Of a DNA stretch of 32,257 bases, positions 24,962 to 32,257 are shown piece after piece; the stretch's first letter is position 1, and every line of letters starts with the position of its first letter. The position numbers were made by a program, and so were the translations under genes. This stretch comes from a candidate division WS1 bacterium (lineage in GTDB: Bacteria; Armatimonadota; Zipacnadia; Zipacnadales; UBA11051). The stretch is taken from the NCBI GenBank assembly GCA_012518355.1, contig JAAYSP010000139.1:1-32257 (forward strand), in the 5' to 3' direction. Below the pieces are notes generated by a model. The model made no database searches, was not told where the DNA came from, and worked only from the letters and a program-made list of their open reading frames with translations.

Positions 24962-25801
24962 TCAGCCATAGAGCTGCATCATCAAGTCGGTCAGGTGTTG
25001 TGGGAAAAGCAGCATAGCCGCCGCCGACAGTGCAAGCATTGGCCCAAACGGCATTTCGGCTCCGCCCCGGTGACGCCTAAGCGCAAGCAGCAGCAAGCCA
25101 ACGGTGGCACCGACGAGCACTGAATAGAGAAAAAACGCCAGAAATTGATAGCCTGGCCCCAAAATGGCGCCCACTGCCGCTGCCAGCTTGACATCGCCAA
25201 AACCTAACGCTGGTCGTCGGAAAACTCGCTCAGCAAGCCATCCGACCGCCAGAAACAGCCCTGCCCCCACGCAAATGCCCACCATGCTGGCAGGCAGATG
25301 GATCGTCCAGATCTGCCCGGCAACGTGCTCGGTGAAGCTGACCAGCTCTCCGACCTGGCCACGTGCCAGACCGATCATATTCAGCACCACTCCGAAGCCT
25401 GCCAGCAGCAGGACCGTTTCATCGGGGATTATCATCCAATCCAGATCCACCAGGAAGACTACAATCAGAATACAAATCATGAGGAACACGGAGATGGCGT
25501 ATACAGTCGGACCGATGACGATCAGGCAGGTCACTGCCAGCAGCCCGGTGACCAACTCCACCAACATATATCTGGGGCTAAAGCGACGGCCACAGTGACG
25601 GCAGCGGCCGCGAAGTAGAAGATAAGAAAACACCGGCACCAAATCGGGAAGGGTCAATCGAGTACCGCAACTGAGGCACCTGGAGGGCGGCCGTATGATG
25701 GACTCGCGCATCGGCAGGCGGAAGATCACTACGTTGAGGAAGCTGCCCACAGACATGCCGACCAGCAATGCGAAGGCTATGAGGGGCCAGAAGCTGGGCA
25801 T
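24962..25801 (-). CDS. pilD: Prepilin peptidase / N-methyltransferase PilD
   Basis: PilD is the integral-membrane aspartic protease that cleaves prepilin leaders after Gly and N-methylates the new N-terminus. The 279-residue protein is of normal length. It has the N-terminal GMSVGSFLNVVIFRLP segment, a cytoplasmic zinc site with two CxxC pairs (C42/C45 and C67/C70) as in bifunctional enzymes, and both catalytic aspartate motifs: D119 in FLVDLDWMIIPDE and D203 in GFGDVKLAAAVG. About seven to eight hydrophobic helices are visible. GGGAG lies 8 nt before the ATG at 25801. It follows pilC by about 149 nt, with a stem-loop in between. Its substrates are encoded just downstream. Confidence 0.95.
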   Translation of the reverse strand: MPSFWPLIAFALLVGMSVGSFLNVVIFRLPMRESIIRPPSRCLSCGTRLTLPDLVPVFSYLLLRGRCRHCGRRFSPRYMLVELVTGLLAVTCLIVIGPTVYAISVFLMICILIVVFLVDLDWMIIPDETVLLLAGFGVVLNMIGLARGQVGELVSFTEHVAGQIWTIHLPASMVGICVGAGLFLAVGWLAERVFRRPALGFGDVKLAAAVGAILGPGYQFLAFFLYSVLVGATVGLLLLALRRHRGGAEMPFGPMLALSAAAMLLFPQHLTDLMMQLYG

Positions 25802-25901
25802 TAGGCAGACTCCCGATGCGATTCAGAGGCCATCGCCACCCGTGTCTAGTAGCCTGCCGAACACCTCCGGTTAGGTTAGACATGGCGACGTGAATCATTC
25901 T

Positions 25902-25934
25902 CGGGGTCAAGCCACCCACACCAACCTGACCCCG
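25902..25934 (-). terminator. Stem-loop in the pilC-pilD intergenic gap
   Basis: CGGGGTCA (25902-25909) and TGACCCCG (25927-25934) form a perfect 8-bp stem with a 17-nt loop, 17 nt beyond the pilC stop. No T-tract follows, so it is more likely an mRNA-stability or attenuation element than a full terminator. Confidence 0.35.
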
Positions 25935-25950
25935 CGTTTGACACTGCTTG

Positions 25951-27186
25951 CTACTGAGACAGTTCGCCGATAATCCCGACCAACGGCAGGAACATGGAGA
26001 TGACGATAAAACCGACCACCACTCCAAGGAAGACGATGAGAACCGGCTCCAGGGCGGCAGTAAGGCTTTCCAGCGCGGCATCCACTTCACCCTCGTAAAA
26101 CTCTGCCACCTTCGTGAGCATAGAGTCCAGCTGTCCGGTTTCTTCGCCGATGGCAATCATCTGCACCACCATCGGCGGGAACATCTTCGAATCCGCCAGT
26201 GGTGCGGCAATCGTGTCACCTTCGCGGATACTCGCCCGGGACATCAACACCGCGTCAGCGATGACATCGTTGTCCACGGTCCCCGCCACCGTCTCCATCG
26301 CCTGGAGAATCGGCACGCCACTTGATAGTAGGGTAGCCAACGTACGCGCGAATCGAGCAACGGCTATCTTATGGTTAAGAGATCCGAAAACCGGCACCTT
26401 AAGTATCAGCAAATCGTAGTAACGTTTTCCGGTCTTGGTGGCCTTAATCCGGTTGATAGCAGTGACCATGCCGAAAATGATGATAGCTGCGAGCCACCAC
26501 TTACTGGTTAGAAAGTTACTGCTAGCCATCAGCAGTCGAGTGGGGCCCGGGAACTGGTCTTCAGTCATGCCCAATTCCAGGAAAAGGTCCATAAACTTGG
26601 GCAGGATGAAGGTCACCAGGAAAACCACGATGCCTACCGCTACGATCATGACCATGACCGGGTAAGTCATCGCAGACTTGACCTTACGGCGAAGCTCCAT
26701 GTCTTTTTCCGAGAACTCGGCCAACCGGTCGAGGGTCTCGTCAAGCACGCCTCCGACTTCACCGGCTCGCACCAGACCTACAGCCAGGTTGCTAAACACC
26801 CTGGGGTACTTGCCCATGGAACGTGACAGAGTGGCTCCACCCTGGATTTCAACCTGGATATCGCGGATGATTTCCTTGAGGCGGGCGCTACTTGTCTGCT
26901 GCTCCAGAACATCAAGACAGCGGACCAGCGATACACCGGCGTTGATCATGGTGGCAAATTGCCGGCAAAACATGGAGAAGTCTTTCAAGCTGACTTTTCC
27001 GCCAAACAGCTTGAAGCTGCTGGTTTTCTTTTTTGCCAGCGCCTTGGCCTTCTGCTCCTCTACAGAGTCCACAGTCAGACCCCGCTCACGCAAAGACTGG
27101 ATAAGAGCATCCTTGCTACTGGCTTCGGCGGTTTCCTTGATAACACGGTTGGTACTGTCACGGGCTGTATAGGCAAATGTAGGCAT
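25951..27186 (-). CDS. pilC: Type IV pilus inner-membrane platform protein PilC
   Basis: PilC (GspF family) is the membrane platform that PilB and PilT act on to add or remove pilins. The 411-residue protein has an N-terminal cytoplasmic region (PTFAYTARDSTNRVIKETAEA), then two T2SSF repeats, one starting FSMFCRQFATMINAGVSLVRCLDVLE and one ARFARTLATLLSSGVPILQAMETV. Three hydrophobic helices follow the expected pattern (around 182-202, 235-250 and 375-402). I start at ATG 27186-27184, where AAGGAGGG lies about 7 nt upstream; the ATG seven codons earlier falls within that site's own upstream sequence. It lies between pilT and pilD. Confidence 0.95.
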   Translation of the reverse strand: MPTFAYTARDSTNRVIKETAEASSKDALIQSLRERGLTVDSVEEQKAKALAKKKTSSFKLFGGKVSLKDFSMFCRQFATMINAGVSLVRCLDVLEQQTSSARLKEIIRDIQVEIQGGATLSRSMGKYPRVFSNLAVGLVRAGEVGGVLDETLDRLAEFSEKDMELRRKVKSAMTYPVMVMIVAVGIVVFLVTFILPKFMDLFLELGMTEDQFPGPTRLLMASSNFLTSKWWLAAIIIFGMVTAINRIKATKTGKRYYDLLILKVPVFGSLNHKIAVARFARTLATLLSSGVPILQAMETVAGTVDNDVIADAVLMSRASIREGDTIAAPLADSKMFPPMVVQMIAIGEETGQLDSMLTKVAEFYEGEVDAALESLTAALEPVLIVFLGVVVGFIVISMFLPLVGIIGELSQ

Positions 27187-27279
27187 CTGCCTGCCCTCCT
27201 TAGGCACTGACAGGGCTAACTGCTAATCGTATGTTGATTGCTCGTCACAGCGCAGGTAGACGCATAGTGTCAGCCTGCT

Positions 27280-28428
27280 CTACACCTCACCGGCACAAAG
27301 CTTTTCGAATTCTCTCGGGTTGTAGCTGCGCTGCATGCCGACTTCATAGGTAATCAGACTCTGCTGGTACAGATCACGCAGGGCCTGGTCCATCGTCTGC
27401 ATCCCTTCAGCGCCACTTGTCTGGATGATAGAGGTGATCTGGTGGGCCTTGTTTTCGCGAACCAGGTTGCGAATTGCAGAGCTGGCAATCATGACCTCGA
27501 TGGCAGCCACTCGTCCCGGCTGTCCGGCCCGTGGCAGAAGCTGCTGGGAGGCGATAGCCACCAGGTTGTTTGAGAGCTGAACACGGATCTGTTCCTGCTC
27601 GTTTGCTGGGAAAACGTCAATCATACGGTCAACAGATTCAGCTGCACTGTTAGTATGCAGAGTTGCCATAACCAGGTGCCCAGTTTCAGCACAGGTGATG
27701 GCAAGCTTGATGGTTTCCAGGTCACGCATCTCACCTACGAGGAGCACGTCGGGGTCTTCACGGAGCGATGCCCGCAGAGCGTTGTTGAAGGCATGTGTGT
27801 CCTGGCCCAACTCACGCTGGTTTATGATGGATTTTTTGTGATCGTGCAGGTACTCGATAGGGTCTTCGATGGTGATGATGTGTTCAGCACGCTGCTCGTT
27901 GATGTGGTTGATAACAGATGCCAGAGTCGTGGACTTACCCGACCCAGTGGGCCCGGTGACGAGAAACAGACCGCGCGGCCGCGCCGCAATTGTCTCGAAG
28001 ATCGGTGGCAGGCCCAGCTGGCGAATGGTCGGGATTTTTCGCGGAATCTGACGAAACGCGCCCGCGACGGTTCCTCGATCACGAAAGACGTTGACGCGGA
28101 AACGCGCTAAATTGCGGAGCGAATACGAACAGTCCAGTTCTAACTCCGTCTCAAAGCGCTGGATCTGTTCGTCGGTAAGGATGTCATAGATCATCCGCTG
28201 CGAAATACTTGGATCCAGCTTCTCATAGCGCGTCTGCTTCAACTCACCGTCTATACGTAGCACTGGTGGCAAGCCGTCACATAAGTGGAGGTCTGAAGCG
28301 TCATGCTGGACCACCAGTTCCAACAGTTCATCAATATGGACGTCCTCGACCGGCTGCAACTTGGGCCGCGATGGTTTGCGCGCCACCTGCTCGGTTTGAA
28401 CCGTCTTCGTGCCTTCAGAACTCGCCAT
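27280..28428 (-). CDS. pilT: Type IV pilus retraction ATPase PilT
   Basis: PilT is the hexameric ATPase that powers pilus retraction. Visible motifs: Walker A GPTGSGKST (159-167), Asp box ITIEDPIEY (185-193), Walker B DPDVLLVGEMRD (225-236), His box TGHLVMATLHTN (249-260), and the retraction-specific AIRNLVREN motif (318-326), which separates PilT from PilB and PilU. The length of 382 exceeds the usual 340-370 mainly through a polar N-terminal extension of about 30 residues. AAGGAAGG lies 7 nt before the ATG at 28428. It follows pilB by 99 nt. Its presence identifies the system as a retractile type IVa-like pilus rather than a type II secretion system. Confidence 0.96.
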   Translation of the reverse strand: MASSEGTKTVQTEQVARKPSRPKLQPVEDVHIDELLELVVQHDASDLHLCDGLPPVLRIDGELKQTRYEKLDPSISQRMIYDILTDEQIQRFETELELDCSYSLRNLARFRVNVFRDRGTVAGAFRQIPRKIPTIRQLGLPPIFETIAARPRGLFLVTGPTGSGKSTTLASVINHINEQRAEHIITIEDPIEYLHDHKKSIINQRELGQDTHAFNNALRASLREDPDVLLVGEMRDLETIKLAITCAETGHLVMATLHTNSAAESVDRMIDVFPANEQEQIRVQLSNNLVAIASQQLLPRAGQPGRVAAIEVMIASSAIRNLVRENKAHQITSIIQTSGAEGMQTMDQALRDLYQQSLITYEVGMQRSYNPREFEKLCAGEV

Positions 28429-28527
28429 ATATGTGCCTTCCTTTCACGCCATACCGTTGCAAAACCTGTTGCAGATCAACCCTGCCAGGCCCGGTGAACA
28501 CCGTCGCCACCAGTCTATCGCAGGAGT

Positions 28528-30324
28528 TTATGTCGCCCCGGCGGTGAACACCACCCGCGTGAGCTCCTCAACGGTCGTGATACCGCCTCGCACCTTTTCC
28601 ATCCCATCCATCGCAAGAGTGATCATGCCGGCAGCCAACGCCGCCTCTTTGATCTGTCCTGCTGAGGCACGCTTCACTATCAGCTCACCGATCTCGCGGT
28701 TCATCTCCATCATTTCGAAGATACCAATGCGACCTCGGTAACCGGTTTCACGACAGTTGCCACAACCTACACCGTGGTAGAACTTGACTCCATCGTTATC
28801 AGGATCATCGGGGTCGAATCCGAAGCTTAGTAGCGATTCCTTGGGCGGCTGATATTCCTCGCGGCACTCATCACAGATCTTCCGTGCCAATCGCTGTGAC
28901 AGTGAGCCGATGACTGAGGATGCGATGAGGAACGGCTCAACGCCCATATCCACCAGCCGGGTGACCGTGGACGGAGCATCGTTTGTGTGCAAGGTTGAGA
29001 GTACAAGGTGGCCCGTGAGCGCCGCTTGAATTGCGATCTCAGAGGTCTCCAGGTCTCGGATCTCACCGACCAGGATAATATCCGGGTCCTGGCGCAGGAA
29101 ATACTTGAGCGCGATAGCAAAAGTGAGACCGGCCTTGCGATTCACGTGCACCTGTCCCAGACCATCCAGCTCGTACTCGACCGGATCTTCGATGGTGATG
29201 ATGTTGCGGTCTACAGTGTTGATGCGGTTGAGGATGCAGTACTGCGTGGTGGTCTTGCCCGAACCCGTAGGCCCAGTCGAAAGTAGCATGCCGTTGGGCT
29301 GCAAGATGAGGCGTTCCACCGTGGACATCATACGTCCGGTCAGGCCAAGGTTGTCCATACCGATCTGGATGGCGCCCTTGTCAAGAATCCGCAGAACGAA
29401 CTTCTCGCCAAGAGTAGTGGGGATGACAGAAGCTCGCAGGTCATAGTCCTTGTTGGCATGGCGGACGTGAATGCGACCGTCCTGAGGCACTCGACGCTCT
29501 GCGATGTTCATACCGGACATAATCTTCAGACGCGAGACTAGTGGAGCATGCACGAACTTGGGCAGTGGCATGATTTCATGCAACACTCCGTCAATTCGGT
29601 ATCGTACGCGGACGCGGTCCTGGAACGGCTCAACGTGAATGTCGCTTGAGCGCTCCTCGATGGCTCGAGAGATGATGATTTTCGTCAGGCGGATGACCGG
29701 CGCTTCGTCGGTGATATCGGCGATGCGATCAGTTTGCACCCGGCTGTCATCTACTTCCTCTTCTTCACCGCGAACACCTAGAGCATCACTGCCTGCAATC
29801 TCATCAGTGATGCGCTTCATATCAATCGCGGCTTGACTGGATGGGACGGCAGCCGCGGCCTTCGCAGGACGAGGCGCCCCATCACCACTCTTGTAGACTT
29901 GCCTAATGGTTCGTTCGATATCGCCTGGATCGGCCAACATCGGCTCGATCGTGACCTGCAAAATCATCCTCAGTGCATCTATAGCCATGACATCATCGGG
30001 CTCGGCCATAGCCACACGGATGGTGCCATCACCGCGCCCGACCGCTACTGCCTGGTTCTCTTCGGCAGTCTTGCGGTCCAAAAGCAGCGCTACCTTCGGA
30101 TCAGGTGACGTGGCAGAAAGATCCACAAAGGGTACGTTCATCTGCTCGGAAAGCGTCTCATACAGCGGGCGTTTCTCCAGGTGCCCCAGGTCAACCAGTA
30201 TCTGACCAACTCGTGCCGCAGTCTGCTCCTGTGCCTTAAGTGCATCGTCGAGCTGGTCCGGACTGATCAGACCCTTCCCAATGAGCATCTGGCCTATCAT
30301 AGTATGTGCTCTTCGTCTTCGCAT
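28528..30324 (-). CDS. pilB: Type IV pilus assembly ATPase PilB with MshEN-type N-domain
   Basis: PilB drives pilus extension. From ATG 30324 the protein has 598 residues. Residues about 10-62 contain two tandem 24-residue motifs typical of MshEN cyclic-di-GMP-binding domains (IGQMLIGKGLISPDQL... and RVGQILVDLGHLEKRP..., each ending in Gln) joined by 5 residues. The ATPase core has Walker A GPTGSGKTT (351-359), Walker B DPDIILVGEIRD (413-424) and His box TGHLVLSTLHTND. A tetracysteine zinc site (C484/C487 and C521/C524) is typical of PilB/GspE. I prefer 30324 because GAGG sites precede it and the predicted transcription start lies near 30386, which excludes the longer frame. ATG 30300, at MIGQM, is an alternative. 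Confidence 0.95.
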   Translation of the reverse strand: MRRRRAHTMIGQMLIGKGLISPDQLDDALKAQEQTAARVGQILVDLGHLEKRPLYETLSEQMNVPFVDLSATSPDPKVALLLDRKTAEENQAVAVGRGDGTIRVAMAEPDDVMAIDALRMILQVTIEPMLADPGDIERTIRQVYKSGDGAPRPAKAAAAVPSSQAAIDMKRITDEIAGSDALGVRGEEEEVDDSRVQTDRIADITDEAPVIRLTKIIISRAIEERSSDIHVEPFQDRVRVRYRIDGVLHEIMPLPKFVHAPLVSRLKIMSGMNIAERRVPQDGRIHVRHANKDYDLRASVIPTTLGEKFVLRILDKGAIQIGMDNLGLTGRMMSTVERLILQPNGMLLSTGPTGSGKTTTQYCILNRINTVDRNIITIEDPVEYELDGLGQVHVNRKAGLTFAIALKYFLRQDPDIILVGEIRDLETSEIAIQAALTGHLVLSTLHTNDAPSTVTRLVDMGVEPFLIASSVIGSLSQRLARKICDECREEYQPPKESLLSFGFDPDDPDNDGVKFYHGVGCGNCRETGYRGRIGIFEMMEMNREIGELIVKRASAGQIKEAALAAGMITLAMDGMEKVRGGITTVEELTRVVFTAGAT

Positions 30325-30392
30325 GTACCTCGCACCTCGCCAGATAGATGTGTCGAGTGGGTTGCCGCAATACCCCTTTTGGCACACTGAAC

Positions 30393-30422
30393 ATTGTATG
30401 TTATTCGCTTGTGGTGCGTCAA
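30393..30422 (-). promoter_or_regulatory. Sigma70-type promoter for pilBTCD
   Basis: Reading leftward, TTGACG (30422-30417, 5/6) and TACAAT (30398-30393, 5/6) are separated by 18 nt, in the 214-nt gap after aroE. The expected start is near 30386, about 60 nt before the pilB ATG at 30324. The position also argues against longer N-terminal versions of PilB. Confidence 0.6.
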
Positions 30423-30538
30423 ATACCTTCTGCTACAACAACCAATCCAAAACCAATTCAAAATCAACTCGAATGCTGCGATAAAATAGCCCGAACAGGA
30501 GGTACACAGGCCAACAGACAGGTCATCTTACAAGCAGG

Positions 30539-31444
30539 TCATCGAAGTTGCGCCAGCAGCGCCTTGCGCATGGTCTCCACGGGCGCCTTACGCCCGGTCC
30601 ATATCTCAAACGCGATGGCCCCCTGGTGTACGAGCATCCCGGTGCCTTCCAGTGTAGCACATCCGCGTGTCTGAGCGGCCTGAAGCAAGACAGTCAGGCG
30701 TGGATTGTACGTCAGATCAGCGACCAGCTGCCCGTCATGCAACCATTCAGGCGATACTACCGGCGGTACGTCAACTTGCGGATACATGCCGACAGAGGTA
30801 CAGTCAACTATGATGTCGGCTTCTGTGACAAGGTCGCGCGCTGATGGGGCATCAAGGCCGCTCCCGACGATATCGACAGAGCCATGTTCAGGCACCGCGA
30901 TCTCGGTGAGCATCTGCACCATCGCCTCTGCTTTTTCAGGGGTACGATTTACCACAGCTAGGCGGCTGGCACCAGCCATAAGCAGTGCATGGGCCACCGC
31001 TCTGGACGAACCGCCCGCCCCGATGATGGCCACTGCCCGCCCGACTGCGCTCCAGCCCACCTCATGCATTGAGGCCACGAAACCGGGCCCATCTGTATTA
31101 TACCCCGTCAACCTACCCTCGCAAACGTCTATCGTGTTGACCGCACCCAAAATTTCTGCCGCTGGATCCAGTGCATCAAGGAAACCCGCTACAGCCGATT
31201 TGTGTGGGATCGTCACATTCACGCCACGGATGCCCATGGCGCTGAAGGCAGCCACGGCTGTACCGAGCTGCTCGGGCGGCACGGGAAATGGCACATACGC
31301 CCAGTTGAGCCCCAGAGCTGCAAAAGCAGCGTTGTGCATGGACGGTGAGAGACTGTGCCTGACCGGCCAGGCGACTACCCCGGTGACGGTTGTGGCACCG
31401 CTGATAGACTCACACCAGTGCTGCCAGTCGAGTCGAGTATTCAC
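30539..31444 (-). CDS. aroE: Shikimate dehydrogenase (NADP+)
   Basis: AroE reduces 3-dehydroshikimate to shikimate in aromatic amino-acid synthesis. From GTG 31444 the protein has 301 residues. Seen: substrate-binding SLSPSMHN (31-38), GVNVTIPHK with catalytic Lys82, GAVNTI (Asn103), GYNTDGPGF with catalytic Asp118, the nucleotide-binding GAGGSSRA loop (142-149), VNRT (165-168) pointing to NADP preference, DCTSVGMYP, and the C-terminal GMLVHQGAIAFEIWTG. I chose GTG because AAGG and GAGAG lie upstream; the frame extends 21 codons further but those ATGs lack a ribosome-binding site and enter a tandem-repeat tract. It lies after yqeG, a pairing also known from Firmicutes, though yqeH is not between them here. 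Confidence 0.93.
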   Translation of the reverse strand: MNTRLDWQHWCESISGATTVTGVVAWPVRHSLSPSMHNAAFAALGLNWAYVPFPVPPEQLGTAVAAFSAMGIRGVNVTIPHKSAVAGFLDALDPAAEILGAVNTIDVCEGRLTGYNTDGPGFVASMHEVGWSAVGRAVAIIGAGGSSRAVAHALLMAGASRLAVVNRTPEKAEAMVQMLTEIAVPEHGSVDIVGSGLDAPSARDLVTEADIIVDCTSVGMYPQVDVPPVVSPEWLHDGQLVADLTYNPRLTVLLQAAQTRGCATLEGTGMLVHQGAIAFEIWTGRKAPVETMRKALLAQLR

Positions 31445-31504
31445 AGCTCTCTTACCTTTCTCACTATGCAGGTAGTACTCGGTACGCTCTACTGACATCT
31501 GCCA

Positions 31505-31576
31505 CATCTACTGCATCTACTGCATCTACTGCATCTACTGCATCTATCGCGTCTATCGCGTCTATCGCGTCTACTT
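31505..31576. repeat. 9-bp tandem repeat array between yqeG and aroE (8 units)
   Basis: On the plus strand: four CATCTACTG, one CATCTATCG, two CGTCTATCG and one CGTCTACTT, contiguous. The last unit overlaps the yqeG stop codon (31571-31573). The array fills most of the gap before aroE. On the minus strand the second unit type reads GATAGACGC, close to the GATAGGCG unit upstream of yqeG. Confidence 0.95.
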
Positions 31577-32122
31577 GCACGTGCCGTCACTCAGCGGCCG
31601 ATGATTGGCAGTCACAGAGAGCCCCAGACGTGCTGCCACCCACCTCTCGAAAACACGCGTTACCCGGGTAGTGAAGAATTCCGGCCCGGGAACCGGGCGA
31701 ACTAGAATTGTGTGCAGCCCCTGCCGGTTGCCGCCGAGGATATCAGTGGATAGCTGGTCGCCGATCATGACCGCCTCTGCAGGTTGCACGTCTATGATTC
31801 GCAACGCCTCACGTATAGCCCCGCGAAACGGTTTGCGCCCCAGACCCCATCGGCATACCGCCGGCACTCCCAACTCCTGAGCCAGTGCCTGCACTCCGCG
31901 CCTGAAGATGGTGTTTGACACGATGCAGACAGAAAATCGCTCGCGCGCAGCAGCCATCCACTCGCACTTTTCAGGAGATAACTGGCGGCTGCGCCATGCG
32001 GTCAAAGTGCGGTCGCGATCTACTAACAGGCCGCGAATTCCCATGTCGGCCAACTCATCCAGATCCACCCGCTCCAGCGCGCTCACGTACTGGTCGGGCC
32101 GGAACAGTTCCAGACACCGCAT
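31571..32122 (-). CDS. yqeG: YqeG-family HAD phosphatase (HAD IIIA)
   Basis: A 183-residue HAD-superfamily hydrolase of the YqeG type, close to the family's usual 165-180. Motif I is LLVDRDRTL with D35 and D37 as nucleophile and general acid. Motif II is IVSN (67-70), the motif III Lys is in GRKPF (K97), and motif IV is MIGDQLSTDILGGNRQG (D122, D127), with TILVRPV typical of YqeG. The residue after the second Asp is Arg38 where the family usually has Asn (DxDNTL), a local variation that keeps the DxDxT core. GGAGGGAGG lies 6 nt before the ATG. The physiological substrate of the family is not firmly known. The stop codon lies inside the 9-bp repeat array. Confidence 0.9.
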   Translation of the reverse strand: MRCLELFRPDQYVSALERVDLDELADMGIRGLLVDRDRTLTAWRSRQLSPEKCEWMAAARERFSVCIVSNTIFRRGVQALAQELGVPAVCRWGLGRKPFRGAIREALRIIDVQPAEAVMIGDQLSTDILGGNRQGLHTILVRPVPGPEFFTTRVTRVFERWVAARLGLSVTANHRPLSDGTCK

Positions 32123-32157
32123 GACACACCTCCCTCCTGAAGTACTTTCGCGTGCAC

Positions 32158-32257
32158 CGCCTATCCGCCTATCCGCCTATCCGCCTATCCGCCTATCCGC
32201 CTATCCGCCTATCCGCCTATCCGCCTATCCGCCTATCCGCCTATCCGCCTATCCGCC
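32158..32257. repeat. 8-bp tandem repeat array upstream of yqeG, running off the window
   Basis: CGCCTATC is repeated 12.5 times without any mismatch from 32158 to the end; the true length is unknown. On the minus strand the unit is GATAGGCG. It ends 35 nt upstream of the yqeG ATG, immediately before its leader and ribosome-binding site, so copy-number change would alter promoter-leader spacing in steps of 8 bp. There are no spacers, so it is not CRISPR. Confidence 0.97.

Noticed and set aside
24742..25017. Short plus-strand frame in the pilD-pilin gap
   Set aside because: Begins with TTG, has no ribosome-binding site, shows a low-complexity Ser-rich product and runs into the 3' end of pilD.
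30325..30387. Longer N-terminus for PilB
   Set aside because: The predicted transcription start is at about 30386, so this start would leave no leader, and it lacks a ribosome-binding site.
1..30387. Type II secretion system instead of a pilus
   Set aside because: PilT with its AIRNLVREN retraction motif and PilM with a PilN IDLLP partner are pilus-specific. GspK-like and GspC-like features are within the range of pilus minor components.
32158..32257. CRISPR array
   Set aside because: Perfect head-to-tail 8-bp units with no spacers; likewise the 9-bp array at 31505-31576.

Overview
The window is a nearly continuous block of minus-strand genes encoding a type IVa-like pilus machine. It enters through two housekeeping genes (yqeG, aroE) at the right edge and runs off the left edge inside a secretin gene. 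I found no convincing plus-strand genes, no RNA genes, no CRISPR array and no insertion sequences.

Organism (inference): a diderm bacterium, because a PilMNOP-secretin envelope complex is present. DUF1559-like prepilins, a yqeG-aroE pair and very large secreted beta-rich proteins together suggest Armatimonadota or a relative. This rests on gene content and style only.

Layout, in transcription order from right to left. (1) 32257-30539: an 8-bp tandem array, yqeG (HAD phosphatase), a 9-bp tandem array, then aroE (shikimate dehydrogenase). (2) 30422-24962: a good sigma70-type promoter, then pilB (assembly ATPase with a putative cyclic-di-GMP-binding N-domain), pilT (retraction ATPase), pilC (platform) and pilD (prepilin peptidase). 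(3) 24632-5009: a pilin operon. It holds a DUF1559-like prepilin, a strong stem-loop, a PilV-like prepilin, a second small prepilin, a PilW-like prepilin with a zinc-ribbon motif, a PilX/GspK-like protein of about 1022 aa, and two giant exported proteins of 1843 and 1776 aa. The order resembles fimU-pilV-pilW-pilX-pilY1, with the giants in the pilY1 position. (4) 4905-1: a near-consensus promoter, then pilM, pilN, pilO, a pilP-like gene and the 5' part of a pilQ-type secretin gene.

How it works together: PilD matures the prepilins, PilB and PilT drive extension and retraction through PilC, PilM/N/O/P align the inner-membrane platform with the secretin, and the oversized minor pilins and giants probably form or decorate the pilus tip or cell surface.

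Most unusual content: CxxCG...CP zinc-ribbon motifs in exported proteins (three in one giant, one in a pilin); a recurring beta module with signature GxxVxVxY...ExHxxP in a pilin and both giants; oversized minor pilins; an acidic insertion in PilM; similar PPPP-containing segments in PilN, PilO and PilP; and two related short tandem-repeat arrays flanking yqeG.
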